Assembly: GCA_965199805.1 (NCBI GenBank)
Contig: CBDATO010000001.1
Span: 1,426,001-1,490,000 of the forward strand
Direction of reading: 5' to 3'
Length of the DNA: 64,000 nucleotides
From: DATAZK01 sp965199805
GTDB taxonomy: Bacteria > Actinomycetota > Actinomycetes > Frankiales > Frankiaceae
In this document: one piece after another, positions 8,542 through 16,678 of the stretch
How positions within the stretch are numbered: the first letter of the stretch is position 1
How the letters are laid out: every line of letters starts with the position of its first letter
Notes under the pieces: generated by a model
What the model saw: the letters and a program-made list of their open reading frames with translations, nothing else
What the model was told of the DNA's origin: nothing
The model's database searches: none
Program-made: the position numbers and the translations under genes

Positions 8542-8554
8542 CTACCCTTCCTAG

Positions 8555-8569
8555 CTTGTCAACTACAAG
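8555..8569. promoter_or_regulatory. Short inverted repeat upstream of the ZIP transporter gene
   Basis: Arms CTTGT and ACAAG separated by five bases, ending 13 bases before the GTG start and immediately upstream of its ribosome-binding site. The position would suit a metal-responsive operator overlapping the 5' leader, but the arms are short and no known metal-regulator consensus is evident. Confidence 0.3.
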
Positions 8570-8681
8570 TTCGGTAGGGGCATCGCCGCCAACCTCACTG
8601 TCCACGAAGTGGGCCTTTGGGGTGCTCCACGACAGACTCAATCGTCGCAGCAAGGCCGCCCGACGATTTGGCGTTCCTGCG

Positions 8682-9587
8682 TCAGCGCGACACGAAGAGC
8701 ACGACGCAGGCGACGCCGGCCGCGATGCAATAGACGCCGAACGGCCGCAAGGAACGGTGCGCCAGGTAGCGCGTGAGGAACCGGACCGACAGGTAGGCAC
8801 CCACCCCGGACAGGACGGAGCCGAACAGGACCTGACCCCGGATGCCGTTCCCGAGCGGACCCGACAGGTCGCCGAGCTTGAGCGCGCCGGCCGCCAGGAT
8901 GACCGGCGTGGCGAGCAGGAAGGAGAACCGCGCCGCATCCTCGCGGGGCAGGCCGCGAAGCATGCCCGACACCATGGCGACACCGGAGCGCGAGATCCCG
9001 GGAGCGAGCGCGAGGATCTGGGATGCGCCGACGAGCGTCGCCCGGGCGACCGGGAGCCGGCTGAGCCGCGCGTCCGACTCAGGACCGGTGACGCGCTCGT
9101 CGACGTACTCGGTGTCCGTGGCGGGATCGTGTCGACGCAGCTGCTCGGCGAGCAGCAGGATCACCCCGTTGACGATGAGGAACACCGCGGTGGGGGTCGG
9201 TTTCGCCAAGGTCGTACGGAACCAGTGTTCGGCCAACAGGCCGACCAGCCCGACCGGGATCGTGGCGATGATCAGCAACCACGCGAGTCGCTGGTCGGGG
9301 TCCTTGATCTCGCGCCGGGCGACGCTCGTCACGAAGCCACGGATGAGTCGCACCCAGTCGCGGCGGAAGTAGATGAGCAGTGCGATCGCCGTGGCTACGT
9401 GCAGCCCGACGACGAATGCCAGGTACGGCGACTCGGGCCGGGTGACGTCGAGGTCACGGGACCAGGTGCCGCCGACGACAGCGGGGATGAGCACGCTGTG
9501 ACCGAGGCTGGAGACGGGAAACAGCTCGGCGACGCCCTGCATCCCGCCGACGACACCCGCCTCGAGCCAACTCAAGTGTGCTGCCAC
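8682..9587 (-). CDS. uppP: Undecaprenyl-diphosphatase UppP (BacA)
   Basis: A 301-residue polytopic membrane protein. Both family signatures are present: QGVAELFPVSSLGHSVL near residues 18-34 (catalytic Glu and the PVSSxGH segment) and LAPGISRSGVAM around residue 197 with the conserved arginine and serine. UppP removes a phosphate from undecaprenyl diphosphate on the outer face of the membrane, regenerating the lipid carrier for peptidoglycan synthesis; overexpression classically gives bacitracin resistance. Between the signatures there is an inserted charged loop (DPATDTEYVDERVTG) typical of actinobacterial forms. Its neighbours, a deleted dedA and the BlaI/BlaR1 pair, fit a cell-envelope theme. 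Confidence 0.95.
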   Translation of the reverse strand: MAAHLSWLEAGVVGGMQGVAELFPVSSLGHSVLIPAVVGGTWSRDLDVTRPESPYLAFVVGLHVATAIALLIYFRRDWVRLIRGFVTSVARREIKDPDQRLAWLLIIATIPVGLVGLLAEHWFRTTLAKPTPTAVFLIVNGVILLLAEQLRRHDPATDTEYVDERVTGPESDARLSRLPVARATLVGASQILALAPGISRSGVAMVSGMLRGLPREDAARFSFLLATPVILAAGALKLGDLSGPLGNGIRGQVLFGSVLSGVGAYLSVRFLTRYLAHRSLRPFGVYCIAAGVACVVLFVSR

Positions 9588-9644
9588 TGTGTGTCCTGTC
9601 GTGAGGGAAGGTGGAGGCCGTCGACGGCCTCTGCCGCCGCTGGT

Positions 9645-9940
9645 TCAGAGGCGCGCACGGCGACGTTCACGTCGCATCTCCAGGGCAACAGGGAGCAGCG
9701 ACACGACCACGACGATCGGCAGCAGGTACCCGTCGACGTTCGGAATGCGGTACCCGAGGCCGTAGCCGGCGAGTGTCCCTCCCATCGACCAAACGTTTCC
9801 GCCGATGACCTGGCAGATGGCGAAGACCGACCGGCGCGGGCACCGAGCGCGGCCCGATGACAGCCGCGAACCCCCACACTGGACAGCACGCCGTGGGCGT
9901 CCACGGGGTTGATGGTCAGAGGGAACGAAGCCACACCCAC
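9645..9940 (-). pseudogene. Second dedA gene, inactivated by internal deletion and frameshift
   Basis: Minus strand. From GTG 9940, behind a strong GGAGGAGG site (about 9943-9951), the frame reads MGVASFPLTINPVDAHGVLSSVG, a typical DedA N-terminus of about 24 residues. In another frame the last 70 or so residues before TGA 9645 read QVIGGNVWSMGGTLAGYGLG and YRIPNVDGYLLPI, then VALEMRRERRRARL, a typical DedA C-terminus. The 296-base span is far below the usual 600 or more, so about 110-120 central codons, including the conserved arginine motif, are missing and the ends are out of frame. The rest of the 450-base gap between uppP and blaI holds only this remnant and the operator at 10002. Confidence 0.7.
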
Positions 9941-10001
9941 GCGGTCCTCCTCCCTCTGCGGTCTCGACCCGAGGCCATGCGTTGCCCTAGAGTGAGTCAT
10001 T

Positions 10002-10018
10002 ACTACTATAACAGTAGT
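10002..10018. promoter_or_regulatory. Palindromic operator, probably for BlaI
   Basis: A perfect inverted repeat with arms ACTACT and AGTAGT around a five-base spacer, embedded in the most AT-rich stretch nearby and 20 bases upstream of the blaI ATG. Interrupted ACTAC/GTAGT palindromes of this kind are the sort of target bound by BlaI-type repressors of actinobacteria. Autoregulation of blaI-blaR1, and possibly control of the divergent dedA remnant, is inferred. Confidence 0.65.
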
Positions 10019-10037
10019 TGTTGAGGGGAGTGTGGTC

Positions 10038-10481
10038 ATGCCGTCGGCAACCGGATCGGGTGGGCGTAGACGACGGGGGGCACTCGAGCAGCAGGTCCTG
10101 GGCTGCCTCGCCGTCGCGGCCCGACCGATGACCCCGGGCGAGGTTCAGCAGTCCTTGGACAGCGGCCTCGCCTACACGACCGTCATGACGACGCTGTCGC
10201 GCCTGTACGAGAAGGGCGCGCTGTCCCGGGAAGCATCGGGTCGCGCCTTCGCCTACCGGCTGTCGGGCGACCCCAGCTCCGTCGCCGCGAACGTCACGGC
10301 CCACCAGATGCATCGCCTGCTCGACGGCACCGATCGTGAGGAGGTGCTCAGCCGTTTCGTCGCCGACCTGCAGCCCGGCGACGAAGCTCTGCTGATGAAC
10401 TTGCTCAACAAGCCCCCCCTGCGTACGCCCGACGCCGACGAAGACCCGAAGACGACGCCGGGCAAGCCCGACCAGCCATGA
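10038..10481 (+). CDS. BlaI/MecI/CopY family transcriptional repressor
   Basis: A 147-residue winged-helix repressor. Residues about 8-75 show the family DNA-binding domain (RRGALEQQVLGCLAVAARPM, then YTTVMTTLSRLYEKGALSRE, FAYRL), followed by a helical dimer region. In this family, proteolysis by a BlaR1-type membrane protease relieves repression. ATG 10038 is chosen over GTG 10032 because GAGGGGAG ends about eight bases before it. The stop overlaps the start of the protease gene (ATGA). There is no beta-lactamase in the window; mycobacterial counterparts regulate other loci, so the target could be cell-wall or respiratory genes. Confidence 0.9.
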   Translation: MPSATGSGGRRRRGALEQQVLGCLAVAARPMTPGEVQQSLDSGLAYTTVMTTLSRLYEKGALSREASGRAFAYRLSGDPSSVAANVTAHQMHRLLDGTDREEVLSRFVADLQPGDEALLMNLLNKPPLRTPDADEDPKTTPGKPDQP

Positions 10482-11413
10482 TCAGCTGGGCTCTCGGGCC
10501 GTTCCTGGCGGCCACGATCATGGCGTGGGCTGGTCCGCGGGTACTTTGCACCGTCCATCCCCGGACGGCGGTCCAACTCGGCACGGCGATCAGCCTGGTC
10601 GTCGCGTTGTCGACCGGGCTGGTCCTTGCCGTTGCCGCCGAACTGGCGGTCACCGAGGTCCAGGCGTTGCTCCAGGTCGGCACCGAAGGTGCCTGGCACC
10701 CGTCGATATCGGCTCTGGCCATAGGTGCCGTGGCGGCGATCCTGGTCACCTGGCTGTCCGCAGCAGCGGTGCGGAGCCTGGTGCGTTCCGTACGCAACCT
10801 GTACAGCGCCTGGCACGACGCCAACGAGATCAATCCGACCAGGCAGCGCGTCGTCGTCATCGACGATTCGCTCCCCACGGCCTTCGCCGTCACGGGCTAT
10901 CCGGGGCAGGTCATCGTCAGCACCGCCATGCTGGAGGCCTTGGACCCGGACGAACGGGCAGCCCTGCTGGCGCATGAAGACGCCCATCTGCGTCACCATC
11001 ACCAGATCTACGTGCAGCTCACCAAGCTCGCCGCAGCAGCGAACCCGCTGCTGAAGCCGTTCGTCGACCTGGTTGACACGGGCACCGAGCGATGGGCGGA
11101 TGAAGCCGCTGCAGCCGCCACCGGAGACCGCGAGCTGGCGGCACGGGCTGTTGCCCGGGCCGCGCTCGCCGCACACCGCCACGGCCGGCGCCCCCCGGTG
11201 GCGGTCAGCTCCGTGGCCGGATCGGCCGCCGAGTCGCAGCTGGCGTTCCGTATCAACCGGTTGCTCTGTCCCCCACCGAGCGCCGCCCGTCGCGTCGTCG
11301 CCGGCGCGCTGCTGATTCTCGCCGTGTGCGCCGGCACCGGCGGCATGGCGGCAGCCGTCGGGCACGAGCAGGTCGAGCACATCGAGATGACCGTGCTCGA
11401 CGCCCACCGCTAG
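10478..11413 (+). CDS. M56 family BlaR1-like membrane metalloprotease without sensor domain
   Basis: A 311-residue membrane protein with hydrophobic segments near 3-20, 35-55, 78-98 and 283-303 and a cytoplasmic gluzincin site HEDAH at residues 166-170 (LLAHEDAHLRHHH). That is the BlaR1/MecR1 peptidase core. Full-length BlaR1 has an extracellular penicillin-binding domain of about 250 residues; here the protein ends about ten to fifteen residues after the last helix, as in the short actinobacterial forms, so it cannot sense beta-lactam directly by acylation. It is translationally coupled to blaI and most likely cleaves or inactivates it. Confidence 0.88.
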   Translation: MISWALGPFLAATIMAWAGPRVLCTVHPRTAVQLGTAISLVVALSTGLVLAVAAELAVTEVQALLQVGTEGAWHPSISALAIGAVAAILVTWLSAAAVRSLVRSVRNLYSAWHDANEINPTRQRVVVIDDSLPTAFAVTGYPGQVIVSTAMLEALDPDERAALLAHEDAHLRHHHQIYVQLTKLAAAANPLLKPFVDLVDTGTERWADEAAAAATGDRELAARAVARAALAAHRHGRRPPVAVSSVAGSAAESQLAFRINRLLCPPPSAARRVVAGALLILAVCAGTGGMAAAVGHEQVEHIEMTVLDAHR

Positions 11414-11606
11414 CGCTTCCGGTTCAACGAACAAGCAGTGCCGGTCACGCTCCGCCCCCCTTTTCATCACCGACGGAGTCGCAGCCGCAGGTGCCCGAGC
11501 GAGACAACTCGCAGGTGACTGCGATTTCACGGTCCAGCGGCGGCACCATAGCCAGGCAATGCCTCGACCTGGGGCTGCTCGACGAGAAGAGGCTTGTCGA
11601 GCCGGT

Positions 11607-12359
11607 TCAGCGCGACGGCTCCTCGTCGGGGAAGGTCAACGTGCCGGTCTCGACGACATCCACAGCGACATCGCGCAGCTTGCGGTGACGGTGCTGGCTG
11701 GCTATCCGGAGAAGATCGAAGGCCTGGTCCCGCGTGGCCTTGGCGTCTCGCATGAGGATGCCGATTGCCACGCCGATGTCCCGGTTGCTCGCCAGCGCCT
11801 TGTGCAGTTGGGCAGCCTCGTCACGCGCGAGCGAGGCAGTGATCGCCAAAGTGCTCTGCGCGGCCAGCAGATGGCCCGCGTTGACGGCCTGGTCGTCGAA
11901 TGCGTGGGGGCGGGTCGAGTAGAGGTTGAGTCCACCGATGACGTCCTCCTCGTCCAGCATGAGACGCAAAGACAGCATGCTGGCGATTCCGAGTTCAGCC
12001 ACGGCGGGATGGGTGAACGCGGGCCAGCGTGACTCCGCGGTGAGGTCGTCGATCAACAACGCCGGCACGGCGATCGCGGCATCGATGCAGGGCCCGGACC
12101 CCAGCTCGTACTGCATGGCATCGCCACGCCGCGCCCGGTCATCGGACGCGGCCGTCGTCGTCAGATGTCGGCCGCGGCGCTGGGTGATGCTGGCCCAATC
12201 GGCCCCCGCCACCGTGGAGACGGCGACGTCCACGACAGCCGCCGGGACGTTGCCGGCCGGGTGGGCGCCGACCTCGCGGCGCAGACGGCCGAAGGCGTCC
12301 GTCAGCGACTGCAGCTGCTCCGTCGACATCGTGCCGGACAGTGTCGGATAGGTGGCCAT
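11607..12359 (-). CDS. GAF-ANTAR domain regulator
   Basis: A 250-residue protein: GAF sensor domain about residues 35-165 (ELGSGPCIDAAIAVPALLID, RWPAFTHPAVAELGIASMLS) and ANTAR RNA-binding domain about 172-235 (HKALASNRDIGVAIGILMRD, then QAFDLLRIASQHRHRKLRDVA). ANTAR proteins bind paired hexaloop RNA hairpins and prevent transcription termination; the GAF part senses an unknown signal. The gene stands alone, with 193 bases before it (11414-11606) and 210 bases after its start (12360-12569) in which I see no further gene or clear hairpin pair. Confidence 0.92.
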   Translation of the reverse strand: MATYPTLSGTMSTEQLQSLTDAFGRLRREVGAHPAGNVPAAVVDVAVSTVAGADWASITQRRGRHLTTTAASDDRARRGDAMQYELGSGPCIDAAIAVPALLIDDLTAESRWPAFTHPAVAELGIASMLSLRLMLDEEDVIGGLNLYSTRPHAFDDQAVNAGHLLAAQSTLAITASLARDEAAQLHKALASNRDIGVAIGILMRDAKATRDQAFDLLRIASQHRHRKLRDVAVDVVETGTLTFPDEEPSR

Positions 12360-12569
12360 CGGATCAGGATCCTCACGTGCCCAGCACCGGGGCTGATCGT
12401 GGTGGGCCGCCGTGACGCTCGCGGGCTACCTGTGCCAGGCCGAGGTCTCGACCTCTCGGTGACCAGCATGCCCGACGGTCGCTCGATCCCGGTGGTCGGA
12501 TCATGGCCGGCAACGACCTGGCCCCTGCCTCAGCGTTCACCAGGTCGGTCCCACGGGCACCATCGCCTC

Positions 12570-12983
12570 GTGCTGCGACTCACCGACTTCATCGTCGACT
12601 GCCCGGACACGATGGCGCTGGCAGCGTTCTACGCCGCGGTGACAGCGCGTCCGATCAAGGCGGGCAGCGACGAGAACTGGGCCGGCGTCCAGTTCGGCGA
12701 GATCGAGCTGGCCTTCCAGCGGGTGGACGACTACCGGGCACCGCAGTGGCCCCGAAGTGAGCACCCGAAGCAGTTCCATCTCGACTTCGAAGTCGACGAC
12801 ATCGAGGCTGAGCAGACCCGGGTCATCGCACTCGGAGCGACCCTGCGGCAGGACTCCGTCGCGTCCGACGGCTACGGCTGGCGTGTGTTCGCCGACCCCG
12901 TCTGCCATCCGTTCTGCCTCTGCCGTAACAAGAGCGCTGTGTGGACAGGCCGGGACCTCACCTGGTCAGTCGGCGAAGAGTAG
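12570..12983 (+). CDS. VOC (glyoxalase-like) family protein
   Basis: A 137-residue protein with the paired beta-alpha-beta-beta-beta pattern: RLTDFIVDCPDTMALAAFYA at the start, HLDFEVDDIEAEQTRVIALG in the middle and FADPVCHPFCLC near the end. This matches the glyoxalase-like domain group common in actinomycetes (many annotated as VOC proteins of unknown substrate). Possible metal ligands include His69-region and the glutamate positions, but the substrate is unknown. GTG 12570 is the first codon placed just before the conserved N-terminal strand; the frame stays open upstream without similarity. Confidence 0.82.
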   Translation: MLRLTDFIVDCPDTMALAAFYAAVTARPIKAGSDENWAGVQFGEIELAFQRVDDYRAPQWPRSEHPKQFHLDFEVDDIEAEQTRVIALGATLRQDSVASDGYGWRVFADPVCHPFCLCRNKSAVWTGRDLTWSVGEE

Positions 12984-13106
12984 GTCTGGGAGGCGACCTC
13001 CGCCGAGCCTCCGGACCGGCTGGGACTTCGGGGTCTACCGGAACCGGCTGCGTTGCCGCACCGTTCCTCCTGCGAGCGGTCCGACTTCCGCTCGAGGGGG
13101 ATCGGC

Positions 13107-14015
13107 ATGGAGCTGGTGGCGGGCGCCAACCGGGCGTTGCCGACGGGACCGGTGACGGTCGCCGTACCCGGTCCGTACGACTTGTCGGCTCTCATCCTCG
13201 GCGACGACGGCAAGGTCACGGGCGACGCCGACTTCGTCTTCTACAACCAGCCGTCGGCCCCGGGGGTGCGATGGAGCGCAGCGGCCGTGACGGTCGACCC
13301 GGCTGCACTTCGCCGCGGTGCCTCACGGGTGGTCGTGCTGGCCGGCCCCGAGGACCTGCGGACCCCGTTCGCCCGGCTCCCTCCGCCGGCCCTGAGCGTG
13401 ACGTCACGCAAAACCGTGATCGCGCGCTTCCGCCCTCCTGGACTCACGTCGGAGACGGTCGTCCAACTCGCCGAGATCTACCGGCGCGAGGGTGCGTGGA
13501 AGCTGCGCGCCATCGGCCAGGGATACGCCGACGGGCTCGCAGGCCTCGCGCGGGATTTCGGGGTGCAGGTCGACGACGACGGCGTCGCCCCGGCGCCATC
13601 GGCCGGTGCCGGCGCGGGGCCGGGCGGCACTTCCTTGGCGATGTCGGTCGTCGCCGCCACGAATCGTGAACGGGCCGGGCACGGGCTCGCCCCTCTGACT
13701 CTCGAGCGCCGGCTCACTGCGGCTGCGCAGGCGCACGGCCAGGACATGGTGAACCGCCGGTTCTTCGCCCACGACTCTCCCGACGGTCGTTCGGTCGCCG
13801 ACCGGGTGCTCGCCGCCGGCTACACCTACCGGGTGGTCGCGGAGAACATCGCAGCCGGTCAGCGCACGGTCGAGGAGGTCGTCGACGGCTGGATGAACAG
13901 CCCCGGCCACCGGGCCAACATCCTGTCCCCCGACGTGCGCCAGATCGGCATCGGCTTCGCCACCGGCGGCGAGTACGGAAACATGTGGGTGCAGGTTTTC
14001 GGGACGCCGCGCTGA
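13107..14015 (+). CDS. TerD-domain protein fused to a CAP/SCP domain
   Basis: The 302-residue product has a TerD-like beta-sandwich at residues 1-155 (GANRALPTGPVTVAVPGPYD, FVFYNQPSAPGV, WKLRAIGQGYADGLAGLARD) with acidic calcium-site candidates, an Ala/Gly/Pro linker (156-175), and a CAP domain (177-302) with His222 (FFAHDSPDG), Glu246 (AENIAAGQ) and His268 (SPGHRANIL), the usual CAP cavity residues. TerD proteins are cytoplasmic calcium-binding stress proteins of the tellurite-resistance group, whereas CAP domains are normally secreted. No signal peptide is visible. AGGGGG at 13095-13100 fixes the ATG. No other ter genes are nearby. Confidence 0.88.
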   Translation: MELVAGANRALPTGPVTVAVPGPYDLSALILGDDGKVTGDADFVFYNQPSAPGVRWSAAAVTVDPAALRRGASRVVVLAGPEDLRTPFARLPPPALSVTSRKTVIARFRPPGLTSETVVQLAEIYRREGAWKLRAIGQGYADGLAGLARDFGVQVDDDGVAPAPSAGAGAGPGGTSLAMSVVAATNRERAGHGLAPLTLERRLTAAAQAHGQDMVNRRFFAHDSPDGRSVADRVLAAGYTYRVVAENIAAGQRTVEEVVDGWMNSPGHRANILSPDVRQIGIGFATGGEYGNMWVQVFGTPR

Positions 14016-14018
14016 TCG

Positions 14019-14789
14019 CTAGAGCAACGGCTTGGGGCTTCCGATGGTTTCGTCGAACAGGTCCAACACTGCGCGCCACGCCCGCGCCTCTTGCGCCAAA
14101 TGATGGCCGACTCCGGGAACTGTCGCGTCGAGGTGGATCGTCGCGCCGGTGACCTTCCCGTCGGCATTGCGCGGGGCGGCCCAGAACGCATGTTGGGCTC
14201 CGCCGTAGAGGTGGGCCAGCCAGTCGATGCCTGCGGCTTGGAGCGTGCGACCGAAGGCCAGGACCTGCTCAGGCGTGCAGATCGGGTCCTCTGAACCTGT
14301 GCCGAGAAGGAAGGTTCCGGTTGCGTCCACCCAATCTTCAGGACGGGCGGGCGACAGGCCCGGGTGAACCGCGGCAACGGCCTTGAAGGGCACACCGACC
14401 CTGGCGAGTTCGAGGACGATCGTGCCCCCGGCGCCGTAGCCGAGCGCGCCGAGCCGGCTGCTGTCGACGCCAGGCGTGGCGAGCAACAGATCAAGCGCGG
14501 CGCGACCAACCGCCTGCATGCGATCGGGGTCAGCCAGCAGCGGCAGCACCCGGGCAAGCATCGCCTCGGGGTCACCGAAGTACGTCCGGCCGGCGTGGTA
14601 ATCCATCGCCAAAGCGATGTAGCCGCGCTCGGCGAGTTGATCCGCGCGACCGCGTTGGTACTCCTCGAGGCCGATTCCGTCGTGACCGATCAGTACGGCG
14701 GGCCACGGTCCCTGTCCGCTCGGCAGCGCCAGGTGGCCGGTCATTCTCGAACCGTCGATGTCGTAGGTGATCTCACGCGTTTCGGTCAC
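14019..14789 (-). CDS. Dienelactone-hydrolase-family protein lacking the catalytic cysteine
   Basis: A 256-residue alpha/beta hydrolase of the DLH group. The fold motifs are clear (WPAVLIGHDGIGLEEYQRGR, RGYIALAMDYHAG), and the acid and base are in place as Asp168 (GSEDPI) and His200 (GGAQHAFW). At the nucleophile elbow, where the family has GYCxGG, the sequence is GYGAGG (117-122), so Gly119 replaces the active cysteine. It may be a non-hydrolytic relative or use another residue. Start is GTG 14789. It ends only three bases from the convergent TerD-CAP gene. Confidence 0.83.
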   Translation of the reverse strand: MTETREITYDIDGSRMTGHLALPSGQGPWPAVLIGHDGIGLEEYQRGRADQLAERGYIALAMDYHAGRTYFGDPEAMLARVLPLLADPDRMQAVGRAALDLLLATPGVDSSRLGALGYGAGGTIVLELARVGVPFKAVAAVHPGLSPARPEDWVDATGTFLLGTGSEDPICTPEQVLAFGRTLQAAGIDWLAHLYGGAQHAFWAAPRNADGKVTGATIHLDATVPGVGHHLAQEARAWRAVLDLFDETIGSPKPLL

Positions 14790-14968
14790 CGGATCGACGC
14801 TAAGGATCCCGCGTCGCCGCGGACAGGGGTGTCCGCTCTCGGCAGACTCGGCTCGCGATCTCCGACATCCCCGGTCGCCCGCTCCGAGCCGGCGCGCAAC
14901 CGCGATGCCCGGCCGGGTGGACGTCAGCCGCGACGTCTGTTCGGCTCAGCCGGAGGGCCCGGGTTCCC

Positions 14969-15250
14969 TCAGGTCTCGCGCATGTGCTCGGCGAGCCCGG
15001 CGGGAGCACGCTTGCGCGCCTGCTCGGCCGCCTGGCTCGCCGACCGGCCGGCACCGGGGTCGGCGTGCACCGAGCGCGTCACCTCCGCGCGATTGCCGTA
15101 CTCGTCCGGCGGCATCGCCCTCAGGCTGCGGATCACCGCCTCTGGCGCGCCCGACCGATCGGCGGCGGCGACGAGTTCGTCCTTGTCGGCCGGGTAGTCG
15201 ACGTCGACGAGGTACGGCAGGACCTCTTCAGGGTGAATCGCATCAGTCAC
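14969..15250 (-). CDS. DUF2795 domain protein
   Basis: A 93-residue protein whose first 55 residues (EEVLPYLVDVDYPADKDELV, AAADRSGAPEAVIRSLRAMP) match the DUF2795 pattern: a short helical module about 50 residues long common in actinomycetes. The rest is charged and low in complexity (ASQAAEQARKRAP). Function unknown. It precedes nothing on its strand in close range: 53 bases separate it from the DUF2267 fusion gene upstream, which may form an operon with it. Confidence 0.85.
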   Translation of the reverse strand: MTDAIHPEEVLPYLVDVDYPADKDELVAAADRSGAPEAVIRSLRAMPPDEYGNRAEVTRSVHADPGAGRSASQAAEQARKRAPAGLAEHMRET

Positions 15251-15303
15251 GGTTGGCGCCTCTCTCTCATCGGGGCCGTGGGGTCCGGGCAGCCCGTGGA
15301 CGG

Positions 15304-16029
15304 TCAGCCGCCGGATCCGATCGCAGCTATCGCCGCGTCGATCCGACGGGCGAGCTCGAGGTCCATGTCGGTCACCCGGTCGAGCGAATGCGTCCAGACC
15401 TCGAAGATGATGCGGTCCTGACCTTGTTCGACACGTGCGTGATGAGTCATGGCCTGCTCGGCCTTGGCGACGGCGTTGCGTATCGGCCGCTGACGCTCGG
15501 GCGGTAGCACGACGGTTCGGCGCAGGCGGTGTTCGTCGATCTCCCAGCCCTCGAGGGCGGCGAGCGCCCGTTCGACCTCGTCCCGCTCGAGCAACCGCGG
15601 GGTCAGCCCGGTCGGCACACCCAACCCCCGGGGAGGTACGCCTTGGTCGATCGGGGAGAACAGCTCCTCGCCTGCCGGCGGCCGCCGACTCAGGAGGCCG
15701 GCCACTTCCGGCTCGCAGTCGGCCAGCGTCGACAGCACCGCCTGCGTGTAGAACCGGGCCCGCTCGGCCGGGCAGCCGGACCGGGCGCTCACCGTGGAGA
15801 CCAGGGCCGCGCCGTTCTCGGGAGGACGAGCCGGTCCATGGATGTCAGCGGCACCCCGGAGAGAGCCGGGCAGGATCACCGACAGCCGACGACGATCCGG
15901 CTCCGCAACGGCAGCCGCAACGGCACCGATCACCGCCTCCGTCGCCCGCCGGGCCTCCTCGGTGTCGCCCGCGCCGGCCAGGTCCCTCACGGCCTCGATG
16001 AAATTCGCGTACTGGATCACGACAGTCAC
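15304..16029 (-). CDS. DUF2267 domain fused to pterin-4a-carbinolamine dehydratase
   Basis: A 241-residue fusion. Residues about 1-125 form a DUF2267-like helical domain (YANFIEAVRDLAGAGDTEEA, RRLSVILPGSLRG). Residues about 143-241 match pterin-4a-carbinolamine dehydratase: LERDEVERALAALEGWEIDE, AMTHHARVEQGQDRIIFEVW, THSLDRVTDMDLELARRID. The double histidine and the tryptophan of the active-site region are conserved. The enzyme half would dehydrate 4a-hydroxy-tetrahydropterin after aromatic amino acid hydroxylation, but no such hydroxylase is in the window, so the domain may have a different ligand. Confidence 0.82.
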   Translation of the reverse strand: MTVVIQYANFIEAVRDLAGAGDTEEARRATEAVIGAVAAAVAEPDRRRLSVILPGSLRGAADIHGPARPPENGAALVSTVSARSGCPAERARFYTQAVLSTLADCEPEVAGLLSRRPPAGEELFSPIDQGVPPRGLGVPTGLTPRLLERDEVERALAALEGWEIDEHRLRRTVVLPPERQRPIRNAVAKAEQAMTHHARVEQGQDRIIFEVWTHSLDRVTDMDLELARRIDAAIAAIGSGG

Positions 16030-16146
16030 AGGCTAGGAGCGGTTGCGGCGCCGAAACATCGGTCGATCTGCCGATGACGCCCCAGGCGGTAGCCGCCCGA
16101 GACTGATGGCTCGCGTGAAGTGGAGCGTTGTTTTCGGAACGTCGCG

Positions 16147-16446
16147 CTAAGACGCGGTCGCCGGCTTCTGACGCTTCAGATCACGGTCTGCATCCAGTAG
16201 CCGGTCCGTGAACAGATACCCGATTGCTCGGTTGATCGCCTGCTGACCCGACTGCGACGGCACCTTGTCGCGTGCGTCGAGCAGGACGTCTATCGGGTCG
16301 GTCCCGCAGGAACGCGCGAATTCTTGCGCTCTCACTGCCGTCCTGATGATGAACTGCGCTTTCCGCCTGAGCTCATCGGAGACGCCGATGAGTGCCAGCT
16401 CGGACAGCCACAGTTCCCGCTCGACCGCGTACGCGTCATTGTCCAT
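16147..16446 (-). CDS. Hypothetical protein
   Basis: A 99-residue, mostly helical, charged protein (LSELALIGVSDELRRKAQFI, DPIDVLLDARDKVPSQSG). No family is recognised, and there are no membrane segments or signal. Codon usage is like that of neighbours and the upstream gap with the divergent helicase gene (232 bases, no other feature seen) could contain its promoter. It may be a real small gene, but support is moderate. Confidence 0.5.
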   Translation of the reverse strand: MDNDAYAVERELWLSELALIGVSDELRRKAQFIIRTAVRAQEFARSCGTDPIDVLLDARDKVPSQSGQQAINRAIGYLFTDRLLDADRDLKRQKPATAS

Positions 16447-16678
16447 TACTGGTGACGCTAAGCGACTGATTCACTCCACTGCGACAGCCACACGGACGGT
16501 TACAAAAAGGAAATGCGCCCGCGCTGAACGCTTCGTTAGGCGAGGGCGCCGCCTCCGAAACCGGTTGTCCTGGCACCCGTACGCGGTGGCGCCGCCGCGT
16601 CCGAGCGCTGACACCGTCGCCGAATACGCTGGCGACCCGCACGGTGCCGGCCCGGCGACCGGGCCGAGAGGGGAACGA

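Noticed and set aside
8556..9860. 434-codon plus-strand frame across uppP and the deleted dedA
   Set aside because: Mirror of UppP; no domain pattern, rich in Arg/Asp/Gly as expected for a shadow frame.
11414..11606. Possible small gene or ANTAR-responsive hairpin pair before the GAF-ANTAR gene
   Set aside because: The short open frame here has no family pattern and no paired hexaloop stem-loops could be recognised by eye.
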